Source of the DNA: Mangifera indica | Lineage: Eukaryota > Streptophyta > Magnoliopsida > Sapindales > Anacardiaceae | Assembly (NCBI RefSeq): GCF_011075055.1 | Contig: NC_058147.1 | Span: 8,246,001-8,310,000, forward strand | DNA length: 64,000 nucleotides | Direction of reading: 5' to 3' | Part shown: in pieces, positions 13,396 to 23,988 of the stretch | Layout: the number at the start of each line of letters is the position of its first letter | Position numbering within the stretch: the stretch's first letter is position 1 | Position numbers and translations under genes: made by a program | Notes under the pieces: generated by a model | Seen by the model: the letters and a program-made list of their open reading frames with translations, nothing else | Told to the model about the DNA's origin: nothing | Databases searched by the model: none

Positions 13396-13516
13396 ACATG
13401 TGTTAAAGATTGGCGATGAATCATTATTACTTTTAGTACTTCAAGAAATTACAAGAATAAAGCTAAAAATACCAACTAACAAATCATTTAGTCAACACAT
13501 TTCCTATAATTTAATG
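13396..13516 (-). other. Relic of the 3' flank of a missing B-type laccase
   Basis: This stretch aligns by eye with 49303..49422, the DNA directly after the stop codon of laccase B. Both share AGAATAAAGCTAAAAATA, and both have ATTATTAC, AGAAATTA and ATTTAAT in the same order. The match ends where the stop codon of B would be expected. There the sequence switches to GGCCAAAAGACCTATTCTC, which resembles a Mutator-MITE end. I infer that a B-like gene once continued from here and was lost. Confidence 0.6.
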
Positions 13517-13904
13517 GCCAAAAGACCTATTCTCACCCCTGTTTTAGTCTATTGATCAAGTCTCACACTTCAAATTGAAAAAATTCAAATACCTATTTTT
13601 CTATTATCATCCTTAATAAATTTTGTTTGAAATAAGAGTAAAAAGATAATTAATACATTTATTTTAAAAGCTTACTATTAATATAAGTTAATATTATATA
13701 TCAGAACTTCAAAGTCTCCTAGTGAAAGTTGAGTGGGAATGTGTAAAGTTCAAATCGTAAAACTAAGTCGAATCATTTAAAAAATACAATTTGATTTGGT
13801 TTTATTAAACCAAATTACAAAACAATGAGTTTTGGGACCTTAATAAAACGATGCGTATACGAGTTTATTAGTACGACATCGTTTCATCTGGGAAAAAAGG
13901 AAAA

Positions 13905-14202
13905 TTGTTGTGTTTGAACTGAAAGAAAGGGAAGTTTTTCGGTAGTCTTCACTGTTTCATTAACTGAGAAGTAAGTGCTGAGTTATGTGAAAACAATCGG
14001 ACAACAAAAGAGATCGATGAGGTCAGTGTCAGGTTGTCAGTTAACGGTAAAGATAGAGTATGACAGTTGTTGCTAGCTGTCAGGTGGTAGTTAGTGTTTT
14101 TTTATATGAAAACAGAGAGCTCACAACAAGTGAAATCTTAGAGAGGTTATTCAGCTAGTATAATTCTGTGGCTTTTCTTTACATTTGTCATGGTATTAGA
14201 GC
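13905..14202 (+). repeat. Copia 5' LTR remnant and primer-binding site
   Basis: The sequence TGGTATTAGAGC at 14191-14202 is one base from the initiator-methionine tRNA primer site usual in plant copia elements. The DNA before it starts TGTTGTG near 13905 and holds a TATATGAAAAC box near 14100. That fits a 5' LTR of about 280 bp, but no second LTR was found to confirm its limits. The Gag relic follows at the usual distance. Confidence 0.5.
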
Positions 14203-14289
14203 CCTTGACTGGCATCAACGGCTAATTCCTCGTCAGAATCTCAAAAAATTTTAGTCGATTTTGGTGCTGTTCCTAGTCAGCAATTAGCG

Positions 14290-15776
14290 ATGTCAAGTGG
14301 TGTTCCTGTGTCAACGTTGCAAGTGATTAATCTACAACTTACAGAGGATAATAACTGGTATTGCTCAAGTACTGGGTACTGTTGGTGCTTTTGATTTGAA
14401 AGAACATCTCTCTGGTGTGATAACACATTCATCTTTGTTTATAATGACTGAAAAAATGTGATAATTTGTTGATGAGTTGGCTTGTAGCATCTATTTCTGA
14501 AGATATGTTTGGATATGTTGCACAATATTGTTCTGCATAAGAAATATGGTTGACTCTAGAAAATTACTTTACTACTGTGTCCAAATTGAGAGTTCTAAGT
14601 CTGAAGAATATGTTACAGACAATGGAAAAAAAGGAGCTCAACCATTCATGAATAATTTAGGAAAATGAAAAGTGCAGCAGATGCTCTAGTTGCTAGCGGT
14701 CATAATATAACTGAAAGAGAATCAATCTCTTATATTGCATGGGATTGGACCAAAGTTTGATCCTATAGTAGTACATCTAGCTTCTAAGCTTGATGAATGA
14801 ATCAGTGTATAACGTTAGCATATGCAAAAGTGATTCTACAAAGGCATAAGCAAAGGCTGTCTAAACACTCCACTTATGTGTTTGATATACAAGGAGTATC
14901 AGTTAACATGGCAAATAAAGTAGTTGGAAGAGAGATTAGAGGTAAAGAATATAAAAATCAAAAACAAAATGTTATGACAAATGTTGAATCTGATGTGTTG
15001 TATCACGAGTCTGGAGACAATGGGGCTCAGTATAATCAAGTGAGAGGTAGAGGCAGAGTGTTTAACAAGCCAAAGGTGATTTACCGAGTGTGTGGAAAAG
15101 CTGGTCATACAGCATTGCAGTGCTATCATAGGTTTGATACATCCTATGTGGGAAATGGTAGTAACTGTGGGGGTGGATATAGAACAAGGAACTTTCAGAC
15201 CCAGTTTGAAGTGATAATACTGAAGAGGCTAATGTTGGAAGAATGGGGTATTTTGGAGCAAATAATATGACTAGGTAGTCTAGCTATTTTTCTGGCACCA
15301 GGCAATGAGTAAATATGATCCACAGTGGTCAGAAGGAGTGAAACAAGTTCAGATGAATGCAACATTTAAAGGCGGAGGAAATGGAGCTAGAACAAATGAG
15401 ATGGCAAAAGGCTTCATTACTTCACCGGTAACAGTGACTGATCCTACATGGTACATGGATTCTGAGGCCACAGATCATGTCATTTCAAATTCAAACTAGT
15501 TAGACAACAAAGCAAGATATGAAGGCAGATAATAGCTTTAAGTGTGAAGTGGAGACTCATATAGGTTCTTCCTTTCTTCTAACTCCCTTAGCTAACAAAA
15601 GCTTATATCTGAAAAATTTCATGTGTGTCCCCCATATAATAAAAAACTTGTTTAGCATATCCAAATTAACCAAGGATAACAATGTTGTGGTAGAATTTAA
15701 CTCAGAGTCTTGCTATGTTAAATATAGAGAGACCGGAATTGTGCTTCTCCAAGGAGCTGTGAAAGATGGTGTATAG
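14290..15776 (+). pseudogene. Ty1/copia Gag-protease-GAG_pre-integrase relic
   Basis: A Gag start (MSSGVPVSTLQVINLQLTED) lies at 14290, followed by shifted Gag frames. The zinc knuckle at 15082-15123 reads YRVCGKAGHTALQC, so its first Cys has become Tyr. The protease motif at 15449-15481 reads WYMDSEATDHV, where active copies have DSGAT, so the Gly after the catalytic Asp-Ser is lost. The frame 15519..15776 is the GAG_pre-integrase region (LYLKNFMCVPHIIKNLFSISKL). Integrase, reverse transcriptase and RNase H are absent. This truncated element sits where the left-hand copy of laccase B should be. Confidence 0.8.
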
Positions 15777-16110
15777 CAACTTCAACCAAGTACAGATGCT
15801 TATGCCTCAACATGGAAGTTGCTTTAGCAAGAATCAGAAGTTTTATGCGTAAGAATAAGGAAGCCAAGATGCCTGTGAAGAAGTTGTACGGCAAAGAAGT
15901 CTCAGACACAGCACTTCGTTCAGGAGATTGGATAATATCATGAGCTCGCCATGTATCTGTTCTAATTCACCTCTTGTTCGAACCAGAACTTAATCAATTA
16001 GGTGCAATAATCTCTGCACCAAGCGCATAATATACCGTCAAGTGTGAAGATTTATGATTGACGCATGCATTTTGTTCGTAATTCCAATTTCAATGAATCT
16101 ATGTGTTTGG
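15777..16110 (+). other. Junction stretch after the copia relic
   Basis: A short open, lysine-rich frame (about 15809-15944, MEVALARIRSFMRKNKEAK...) follows the copia relic without matching any retroelement domain I know. The rest is non-coding. From about 16110 the sequence matches the 5' flank of laccase B (52850 onward). Confidence 0.35.
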
Positions 16111-16392
16111 ACATATGTGTAATGAGATTGGGCCTACTAGGCCTATTAGTAGGCTTTGTCCAAATTACAATTCAACATTGACAAATTCCTAACATTTTGA
16201 CTAACAAACAAAGATTAGGCTCTAAATTTGATACCTGAAAGAGTTTTATATTAATATAAAAACATAAGTAGCATTTGTATAACCATAGTTACTTTTTCAT
16301 TCCCATTTTCTAAAACATTGTGCTTGGAGTAATATAGAAAGCTCTCTTCTAGACCAAAATCAAAATGGAACCGTTAAATATAATTTTTGTTT

Positions 16393-17181
16393 GGCCAAAT
16401 GACTATTTCCCACCCAAGGTTTGGTGCAAACAAAATTTTCCATCCATTAACTATTGAAAATCTAATTATCCATCATTTTGTTAAATTTTACTATTATTGT
16501 CAAAGGTAAAAGAATTTATTTAACAAAAATATTTAATAAAAACTAAAAATTTATCATATTTCCACTCCTTAGGTTTAAAAATCTAACAATACCACCCATT
16601 AAAAGCTTAAAAAACTTACATTCCCCCTTAGGGTTTTTCCAGCCACCATTGTCGACGGTCGGTGGCAATGACGATTGCATTTTCTCTCCCTGTTGTTCCA
16701 TTCTCGACCATCACTGACTCAAGAAAACAACTGATGAAGACGAAACGTTTTTGTCTCAGACGAAATGTCTTTGTCTTAGACGAAGATGATGATGATGCAT
16801 TGTCTTCATCTGGAGATGAATGATTCATCTTCATCAGCTAGTTTCATCTATCAATAATGATTGAAAATGGAGCATGATTGAGAGAGAAGCCAGGAAGAAG
16901 GGAGAACGCCACTGTCTTCAATTGCTAGTAGCTTACAGGAAAAATCTTACTGTAAAAATGTAAGTTTTTTAAACTTTGCGTGAGAAAAATTTGTTAATTT
17001 TTAAATTTAGGGGTTGGAAATACAATGAATTTTAGTTTTTTTAAAATTTTTATTAAATGACAATTTTATTTCTAATAGTAACAGTAAAATTTAACAGAAG
17101 GGTATATATTTGAATTTTCAATAACTAATAGGTAGGAAGTTGAGTTTGCACCCATCCTTCGGTGGGAAATAGCATTTGACC
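16393..17181. mobile_element. Mutator-type MITE 1 (789 bp)
   Basis: The left end reads GGCCAAATGACTATTTCCCA and the right end is its imperfect inverse (TGGGAAATAGCATTTGACC). It is flanked by a perfect 9-bp duplication TTTTTGTTT (16384-16392 and 17182-17190), as left by Mutator transposases. The sister locus near 53140-53155 lacks it, so the empty site is visible. Its middle holds GACGAA/TCGTC-type repeats that form a spurious open frame. It cannot move by itself because it has no transposase. Confidence 0.85.
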
Positions 17182-17551
17182 TTTTTGTTTTCAGCAAATT
17201 ACTAGGCCTTGCTGGTGAAGCAAACCTAAACTTTTGAATGGTTTCCCAAAGCTCCTATCAAATCTATCATTTCTCTGTTATGAACATCTAGAAGACCAAC
17301 CTTAGTACCGTTAGCTTCATAAATGCAAAAATGAAAGATAATGATCAATAATTGAGTTATAATCCAAACATTATCTGTACTTGAAAATATTTATATATTG
17401 ATTATTTCTGATGTAAATATCATGATGTTAATTTTTATTTAATGTGGACGGGAGATAGCGTCTGATTGTCGGCTTCACAAAATGAATAGAGTAAATACAG
17501 TAGTCAACAACTAATCTTTAGTCCGTTTATTAATAATTTTAGAATATACGC

Positions 17552-17610
17552 ATATATATATATATATATATATACACATGTAGAGAGAGAGAGAGAGAGA
17601 GGGAGAGACA
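17552..17610. repeat. (AT)n and (GA)n microsatellites
   Basis: An AT run (17552-17574) is followed by a GA run (17582-17605). The matching place in the right-hand copy (about 53670-53690) lacks both, so they expanded after the duplication or were lost there. Confidence 0.85.
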
Positions 17611-17631
17611 AAAATCTTATGATTAATTTAA

Positions 17632-18455
17632 GGCCAAACGACTATTTCCCACCCAAGGTATGCTGCAATGTCAAGTTTCAACCTTTTAACTATGGAAACA
17701 CCAAATACCTACCTATGACTGGTTAAATTTAACGAAACCCTAACCCCTAAAAATTTAATCTCATTTCCCCCCCCTAAAAGTTTAAAAACTAATATTTTTT
17801 TTCCTAAGCTAAGTTTGAAAAGATCGCATTTCCCCCCTAGGGTTTATTTCCAAACCCTTTCACTTTCTTCGGCGCAATCGTCGGTCGTCTTTCCCTCCCG
17901 ACAGTTTCTCTTCCACCGCAGGCCCCCCTAAACTCCACCCCAACCCATCCGGCGCAGAAAGACGTTGTCTGGGAAGAGAAATCGTCTTCCCAGACGACGA
18001 AGAAGAGATCGATCGAACTCGTCTTCGTCGTTTGGGAAGACGATCATCTTCCCAGACGACGACGCTTCATCTTCCAAGGCTTCTCCGACGTCGATTGAGC
18101 TTCTAAATGGGAGGAAAGAGATTGTCGGAAGAAGAGGATGCTTCGAGAGAGAGAGGCCGTCGACAATAGAGCCGGAGATGTCGCTGGAGATTTCAAAACG
18201 AAACCCTAGGATGATACTGCGATTTTTTAAAACTTAGGCTGAGGGAAAATTTTAGTTTTTAAAGTTTAGGGGAGCAAAAGTAGATTCTATTTTAGTTTAT
18301 TTTTAATATTATAGAGAAAATGACGATTTTACCCTTACCACCGTTAGGGTTTCGTTAAATTTAACCGGTTATGGGTGAGTGTTTAGTGTTTCTATAGTTA
18401 AAGAGTAGAAACTTGACATTACAACATACCTTGGGTGGAAAGTAGTCGTTTGGCC
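17632..18455. mobile_element. Mutator-type MITE 2 (824 bp)
   Basis: The ends are GGCCAAACGACTATTTCCCA and its near-perfect inverse (GAAAGTAGTCGTTTGGCC), extending inward over AAGGTATG.TG.AATGTCAAGTTTC. A perfect 9-bp duplication TTAATTTAA flanks it (17623-17631 and 18456-18464). The right-hand copy shows an unoccupied TTAATTGAA near 53699. The GC-richer centre contains GACGACGAAGAAGAG-like repeats and an open frame (17965..18237, 90 codons, Arg/Ser/Asp-rich). I take this frame as part of the element rather than a gene. Confidence 0.88.
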
Positions 18456-18669
18456 TTAATTTAAATTCATAAAAGTTGTGACCAACTGCATCGAAAAAAG
18501 GAAAGAGGAGATGTTCAAAGAGAAGAAAGAAAGAGTTCAATTTTCAATTCATAGGTTAGTCCTCATTTATTTTCAAACTAAAACTGAAACATAATTTTCA
18601 AACCAGCTGATTTAAAATAAAACGAGTTGACTTTTTCTCAAAGTTATTAGCAAGGGGATCTAGTCCTGG

Positions 18670-18959
18670 CCACGGGCTTGTTTGGCTTGTGAACCAGAGC
18701 AGGTTTGTATAAAACCAAAATTGAAACTATCAAAACTGAAACCCGTTTGAATCGAAATCGAAACCAAATTTTAACTGTTTGATTCAAGTTTTTTTATTTT
18801 TAAACAGTCAAACCAGTGGTTCAAAGATTCATGAACCGGAATCATTAAAATTTTTTTAAGTTTTTTTTTTTTAAATTTAAAAAAGTGACCAATGGTTCTC
18901 TGCAAAATCTTTAAATACAAAGGTTGAAGAGCAGCCTTTGCATTTACAATAAGAATAAA
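18670..18959. other. Non-coding insertion replacing the left end of MITE 3
   Basis: After GCAAGGGGATCT the left and right copies of the duplication stop matching. This copy continues with a stretch rich in AAACCAAAATTGAAAC and GTTTGATTCAAG repeats until the MITE body resumes. No gene is visible. Confidence 0.4.
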
Positions 18960-19702
18960 ATTGTAATTTTATCAATAATATTTATTAAAATTTTCTCTTA
19001 TATTTTAAAAACTAATAATTTCACATCTTTCTAAAGTTTTATAATTTTTAAAAGTAACATTCCCCTCCCCCCCCCCCCCCCCCCCAAAAAAAAAAAACTT
19101 AAGGTTCATTTTTCAGACGCTCTCTAGCTACCATTTTCGGCCATCGACAATGACGCTTCAACCCGCCATCTCCAACCATCAAATTTTCACTCTTCAATGC
19201 AAGAAGATGCAACAAAGACATATCTTCGTCGATTTTAGATGAATTGATAGAATCAACGAAGGCTTGTCTTCGTTGATTCATTTGGAATTGACAAAGACTT
19301 CATCGATTTTAGAAGAATCGATGGAGTTGACAAAGACTTATTTTTGTTGATTCTAGAAGAATCAACGAAGAAACATCTTCATTGCATCTTTTTGAAGAGC
19401 CAGAGAGATGAAAGGTAGCTGGAGATTCATGGATTGAAGCGTTGTCTTTGGTGGTTAGAGAGACTCTGGAAAATAAATCCTAGGATAGAAAGGGGGGAAA
19501 TGTTGCTTTTGAAAGTTTGGGGGAAAAACATAATCAATTTTATAATTTTTAAATATTATTGATAAAATAAAAAATTTACCCTTACCTTTATTAGAAAATT
19601 TTAATAGTAGTTAACTCATAGATAAGACTTTAAAATTTTCAAATCTCGTAAATATGTATTTATATTAACATTAAAACTTGGGTGAAAAATAGTCCTTTAG
19701 CC
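18960..19702. mobile_element. Mutator-type MITE 3, left end lost
   Basis: The right end (CACCCAAG-type inverse, ...AATAGTCCTTTAGCC) is followed by TTTTTCTTA (19703-19711). That is the same 9-mer found before the complete sister copy at 54180. The left terminus is missing. The interior carries repeated GATTCTTCTAAAATCGA/TTCGTCGATT units. A C19 run and an A12 run (19067-19097) form a mononucleotide tract that is prone to slippage. Confidence 0.7.
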
Positions 19703-19875
19703 TTTTTCTTACCAGAGAAGGGACCTTTGTCAATGATGAGTAGGTTAATAGGATGATAGTTACACATACATCAGAATCTTGTGGGATTCTTTTTTTTTTA
19801 TAATTAATAGTAATATTTTTTTTCCTAGGCATCTTTATTTTTTTAATTTACTTCCAAAAAGTAGCAAAATAAAGG

Positions 19876-21029
19876 GATATTAATTAAAAACGACAATAAT
19901 TTTTTTGTCTAAACCTTTTTAGGCAAATATATAGTGGTTTTACTTTCATGAGCAAATTTAATTTTAATTTCAATAATTCTCTCTCGGCTAATTACGTCAT
20001 TTTCGGCTAATTATATTGAATTTAACATAATTTTTTTCGAAGATTTGATAAGTTTTGATTTGAAGATTCAGTGAATCATGTTTTAAGAATTCAAAATATA
20101 TTTAAAAATTGATAAATTTTTGTTGAGATACAGATAGGAACGAAAAGATTAGCATACGTAAGGAAAATAGTGAGTGCGAACAGGTGGTGTATAAAATACG
20201 TAGAGTACGTATAGTGCATAAAAGGTATGTAATAATTATATATAATATATAAACATAAAAAAAACCAAACAGACGGTGAGTAAGGGTGCGCGCACCTTCG
20301 CACCTTACGCACCCTCTATATATATACATAATTATTATTTATATATATATATTATATTAAATATATATAAATAATAATTATATATATAAGGGGTGCATAA
20401 GGTGTAAAGGTGCATGCACCCTCTTCTAATATAATATTATATTATATTTAATATAATATTTGATTTAAAAATATAATATAATATAATATATATAAATAAT
20501 AATTATGTATATATATAGGGGGTGTGTAAGGTGCGAAGGTGCGCACACCCTTACCCACCATTTGTTTGGTTTTTTTAATATTTATATATTATATATAATT
20601 CTTACGCACCCTATGCACTTTACACATCCTTTACCCACTCTTTACGCACTTTACGCACCATTTATGCACATGTTACTCACTCTACGCATATTTTATGTAC
20701 TCTACACACCTTACACAACACCTGTTCGCACTCACCATTTTTCTTGTTTATGCTAATCTTTTCATTTCTATCTGTATTTCAACAAAAATTTATTAATTTT
20801 CAAATATGTTTTAAATCTTTAAAACATGACACACTGAATCTTCGAATCAAAACTTATCAAATCTTAAAAAAAAATTATATCAAATTCAATGTAATTAGCC
20901 GAGAGTGACGTAATTATCTGAGATTTATTGAAATTAAAATTAAATTTACTTATAAAAATAAAACTACTGTATGTTTGCTTAAAAAAGTTTTGGCGAAAAA
21001 ATTATTATCAATTTTAATTAATATTTTCT
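19876..21029. mobile_element. Foldback element with long inverted arms (1154 bp)
   Basis: The left arm (about 19876-20345) and right arm (about 20490-21029) are inverted copies at roughly 85% by eye. They share, for example, GATTTGATAAGTTTTGATT and GATTAGCATA in matching positions. The core is AT-rich with GCACCTTACGCACC units. Flanks AAATAAAGG (19867-19875) and AAATAAATA (21030-21038) look like a 9-bp duplication. The sister locus reads AAATAAATGGCATCTTAG with no insertion (about 55247-55264). The 9-bp duplication suggests a Mutator-type mover. Open frames inside are palindrome artefacts. Confidence 0.82.
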
Positions 21030-21094
21030 AAATAAATAGCATCTTAGATTATTAATTAGACGATTGCAAATTTAGTTGTTCATAATATAGTTGT

Positions 21095-21194
21095 ACATAG
21101 AAAACGTCAAATAACACATCTTAGATTTGCAACAGAGAACACATTTCAAATCGAATACATAGAAAACGTCAAATAACACATCTTAGATTTGCAA
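21095..21194. repeat. 38-bp direct repeat downstream of laccase A
   Basis: A 38-base segment beginning ACATAGAAAACGTCAAATAA occurs at 21095-21132 and again at 21157-21194. The laccase C locus has only the second copy. It lies at the point where A and C change from diverged to nearly identical. Confidence 0.85.
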
Positions 21195-21311
21195 GAATTC
21201 AATTATGTAAAATCATTGAAATTACAATAGCGAAAATATATATGAACCCAATGCTCGATAAACTGAATCTCAAATTTCTTCATAAAGCAAGATAAGATTA
21301 ACATTCAACAA

Positions 21312-23915
21312 TCAACATGGTGGCATAGTTGGAGGGGGTAACAGTTGTGCATTTGGTGTGTTACCATTTCTCACTATAAACACCGTATCCATCCCCCAGC
21401 TCATGTGTCTATCTAAATGACAGTGCATAAACCAAACTCCTGTTTAAACCACCAAAGAAACAAATAATTAATTTTATAAATGTGTTAAGAAGATCGAAAA
21501 TTCAAAATAAAATCGAAAAGAAGCGAACAACTTACCTGGATTATTTGCCTTGAATCGAATGGTGGTCCATCCATTAATCGGGACGGCGATCGTGTTTTGG
21601 AAAGGAGGATCGACGAGATTATAATTTAATGGATCTGTAGCATTGTTGAAATTTCCGAGCCCCGATCCAACGACATAGAAACTGAATCCATGTAAATGCA
21701 TGGGGTGATCTGCCCCAGCAACAACATTTGTTCCTTGAAAAACAATCTCAACTGTAGAATTATATTCTAGGACTCTCACCTCAGTGGCTCGTTGTGATAT
21801 CTCTAAATATAATGGCAAATACGTAGCAGTGTAATTGAATACCAGTGGTGGAAAATCTGGGAATCGAGTTCCATAAATGCCATTGATGTTATTATAATAA
21901 GCTTGTAGTATATCAACGTGTGGGTCCACGAAGCTTATATTGTTTATACTAGCAGCAAGTCTTGTTCCGTTAGGTCCGGAACATGAATTGTTAGCGCAGG
22001 GAAATGCGTTCACTGAAAGTGTGTAAAAGAAATTGTGAGTAAGGTTCATTGGGACATTAAAAGGGCGATTTTGATTGGCTAAGCTTCGAAGACTTCCGGT
22101 GAAATTCACCGAGGCGTTGGTGTCGTTATAAAGAGGAAGACTGGGCAATGGGGGAGTTGATGAAGGAGTGTAATTTCCACTGTATTGAATAATAGCAGTG
22201 GTGGTTGTGTTATCAAAGGTAAGATTAACTGTACTGGAATAGGCTTTAGCAGCCATATAATAATGATCAGGCATTTGATTAGCGTGTAACAAGACATCAA
22301 TGGTTTGGCCAGGGCTAATTGTGATGTAATTGCTCGTGAATTGCTTCGTGTAGCTGGCGTCCGATCCAACCACCGTCAGAGAATGATTCGCAACGCCAAA
22401 GAAAAGAAGGTCTTGCATGGCGGCGTTTATTATCCGGAGAAGGTAAGTCAACCCATAGTCAACAGTTAGCCTAAATGTTCCTGCAGATAATAAATTAAGA
22501 GAAAAGAAACCTTGTTATGGGCAAGTAATTTATATATATGAATAAGAATATCCTGATTTAAGCCTACTAAAACGCATTTATTATAAAATTAATCAGAAAT
22601 CTTTCTCATTTATATTATTAATTTCGTGCCAAAACTTCCAATAAAATTATTTGTATTGACTAATCAAATATATCTAAGTAGTTAAAGTCTGCTTTATAAC
22701 ATTGGCAAGTTTTACACGCTTTGACGACATACTAACAACCATATAATATTAGACATTACTTTCAGCTCCAATTTACATTTCAATGACTGTTACTTAGCTT
22801 TCCATTTTTATACTAATTTCGAAACATAATATATTAGTATATATATAGCCTTCTGGGCAAATTCCATTGCTCAACAACTATTACTTCAAAAATAATCTAA
22901 GCATTGTTAAAATATAAAATATAGTTGGATAATCTGAATAATATTGATAACATAAATTGTGATTAAATTTATAAATATTATATTCTTTATCACCTACCTG
23001 GACTTGAGCACGCATACAGATCACCAGGCTGACCATTGATCAAATACGCATCCGAAACATTTGGATCCCCTCCGGATTGAAGAAATTGATCATATACGGT
23101 ATAAATATTGCTCTTCCAATACTGTCCTGCAATTGATTAAGGAAAAAAAAAACCGTTAAACGGAATACTCATAGTTTCAAAAGGCTTCAAGCAGAAGAGA
23201 ATCTACAACTATAATTCAGCCCGACCTAATATAATGGGAACTTCGACATCAGGCTTTGGAAACGGATAGCTGGTTCCAGTCTTGGGATATATTACTATAG
23301 CACCATGAACTGTGGCTCGTGCCCAGTCGCTGTGAGCATGCCACCAAACAGTCCCTTCTTCAGTTGAAAATATTATCGTCTGAGTAAAGTTTGCTCCTGG
23401 TTGAATAGGGCATTGTGTGATCCATTCAGGGCCGTCAGACCATGGATTCCGAGGCTGCTTCACTCCATGCCTGCAAAGTTATCAAAAGATGGATGGGTTC
23501 ATTGTCGTCAGAAAAGCTCATTTCTCTTATAGTAAAGGCATCATATTTACCAGTGAATTGTGATGTTGTAGTTGCCCTTATTGATAACATCTACAATGAT
23601 TGTGTCGCCTTTTTTTACATAAAGCGTTGGTCCCGGAAATTGTCCATTCACTGTCAAGATCGTATTATTGCTGCAAAGTCTTGTAATCGTAGTTTCCTCC
23701 ACCTGCAACAATTAATAAGCAATTATTAATATAATTCCTCATAAATGAGAGGAAGAAAAGAGCGTTGAAGGAAGATTAGCAGATAAAAGTGGCTTTAATC
23801 TAGAGGTTCGCACTGATATGAAGCTTACCACAAATGTGTAATGAGTCTGTGCAAGACAATGAAAGATTCCAGCAAATAATATAATGCTAAGGACTTGTAA
23901 ACTAAGGACCTTCAT
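21312..23915 (-). CDS. Laccase A (multicopper oxidase, EC 1.10.3.2), 561 aa, six exons
   Basis: A secreted copper enzyme that oxidises phenols, such as lignin or flavonoid precursors, while reducing O2 to water in the cell wall. Exons (minus strand, 5' to 3'): 23829-23915, 23551-23702, 23226-23470, 22998-23126, 21536-22480, 21312-21439. All introns are GT-AG and the frame is unbroken. Residues 1-22 are a signal peptide ([10 protein letters not shown]...HCLA). The copper loops are complete: HWHG (79-82), HAHSDW (124-129), HPMHLHG (463-469) and HCHLDRH (525-531), with Cys526 for type-1 copper and Met536 in the axial position. There are many N-x-S/T sites, and the protein ends PPPTMPPC. The length is typical for the family. 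The sequence resembles the Arabidopsis LAC7/LAC14 type, but I cannot assign a number. LGQYW replaces the common LGEWW after exon 3. Confidence 0.95.
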
Positions 23916-23980
23916 GGTCAGCCAATTATCTCGGTGATTGAATAATCCTATATTGATTTATTTGCATGGGCATTGAGGTG

Positions 23981-23988
23981 TATATGTA
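23981..23988 (-). promoter_or_regulatory. Degenerate TATA position of laccase A
   Basis: About 66 bases before the ATG the minus strand reads TTACATATACACC. The aligned position of laccase C reads TTATATATATGCC, and laccase B has TATAAG at the same distance. Laccase A therefore has a weakened box. Position and alignment are seen; the effect on expression is inferred. Confidence 0.55.

Noticed and set aside
17965..18237. 90-codon Arg/Ser-rich frame as a gene
   Set aside because: It lies wholly inside MITE 2, between its inverted ends, and is built from repeated GACGA motifs.
20091..20756. Membrane-like Tyr/Ile/Leu-rich frames near 20.1-20.8 kb on both strands
   Set aside because: They are mirror images in the two arms of the foldback element, and the same peptides appear on opposite strands because the DNA is palindromic.
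22106..22369. 87-codon minus-strand frame inside laccase A exon 5 (also 56309..56569 and 50307..50552)
   Set aside because: It is an out-of-frame shadow of laccase coding sequence with no signal of its own.
23209..23463. 84-codon frame [11 protein letters not shown]... and the similar 57409..57663 and 51372..51668 as separate small genes
   Set aside because: They are exon 3 of laccases C, A and B running into intron 3. The true start is two exons upstream at a signal peptide.
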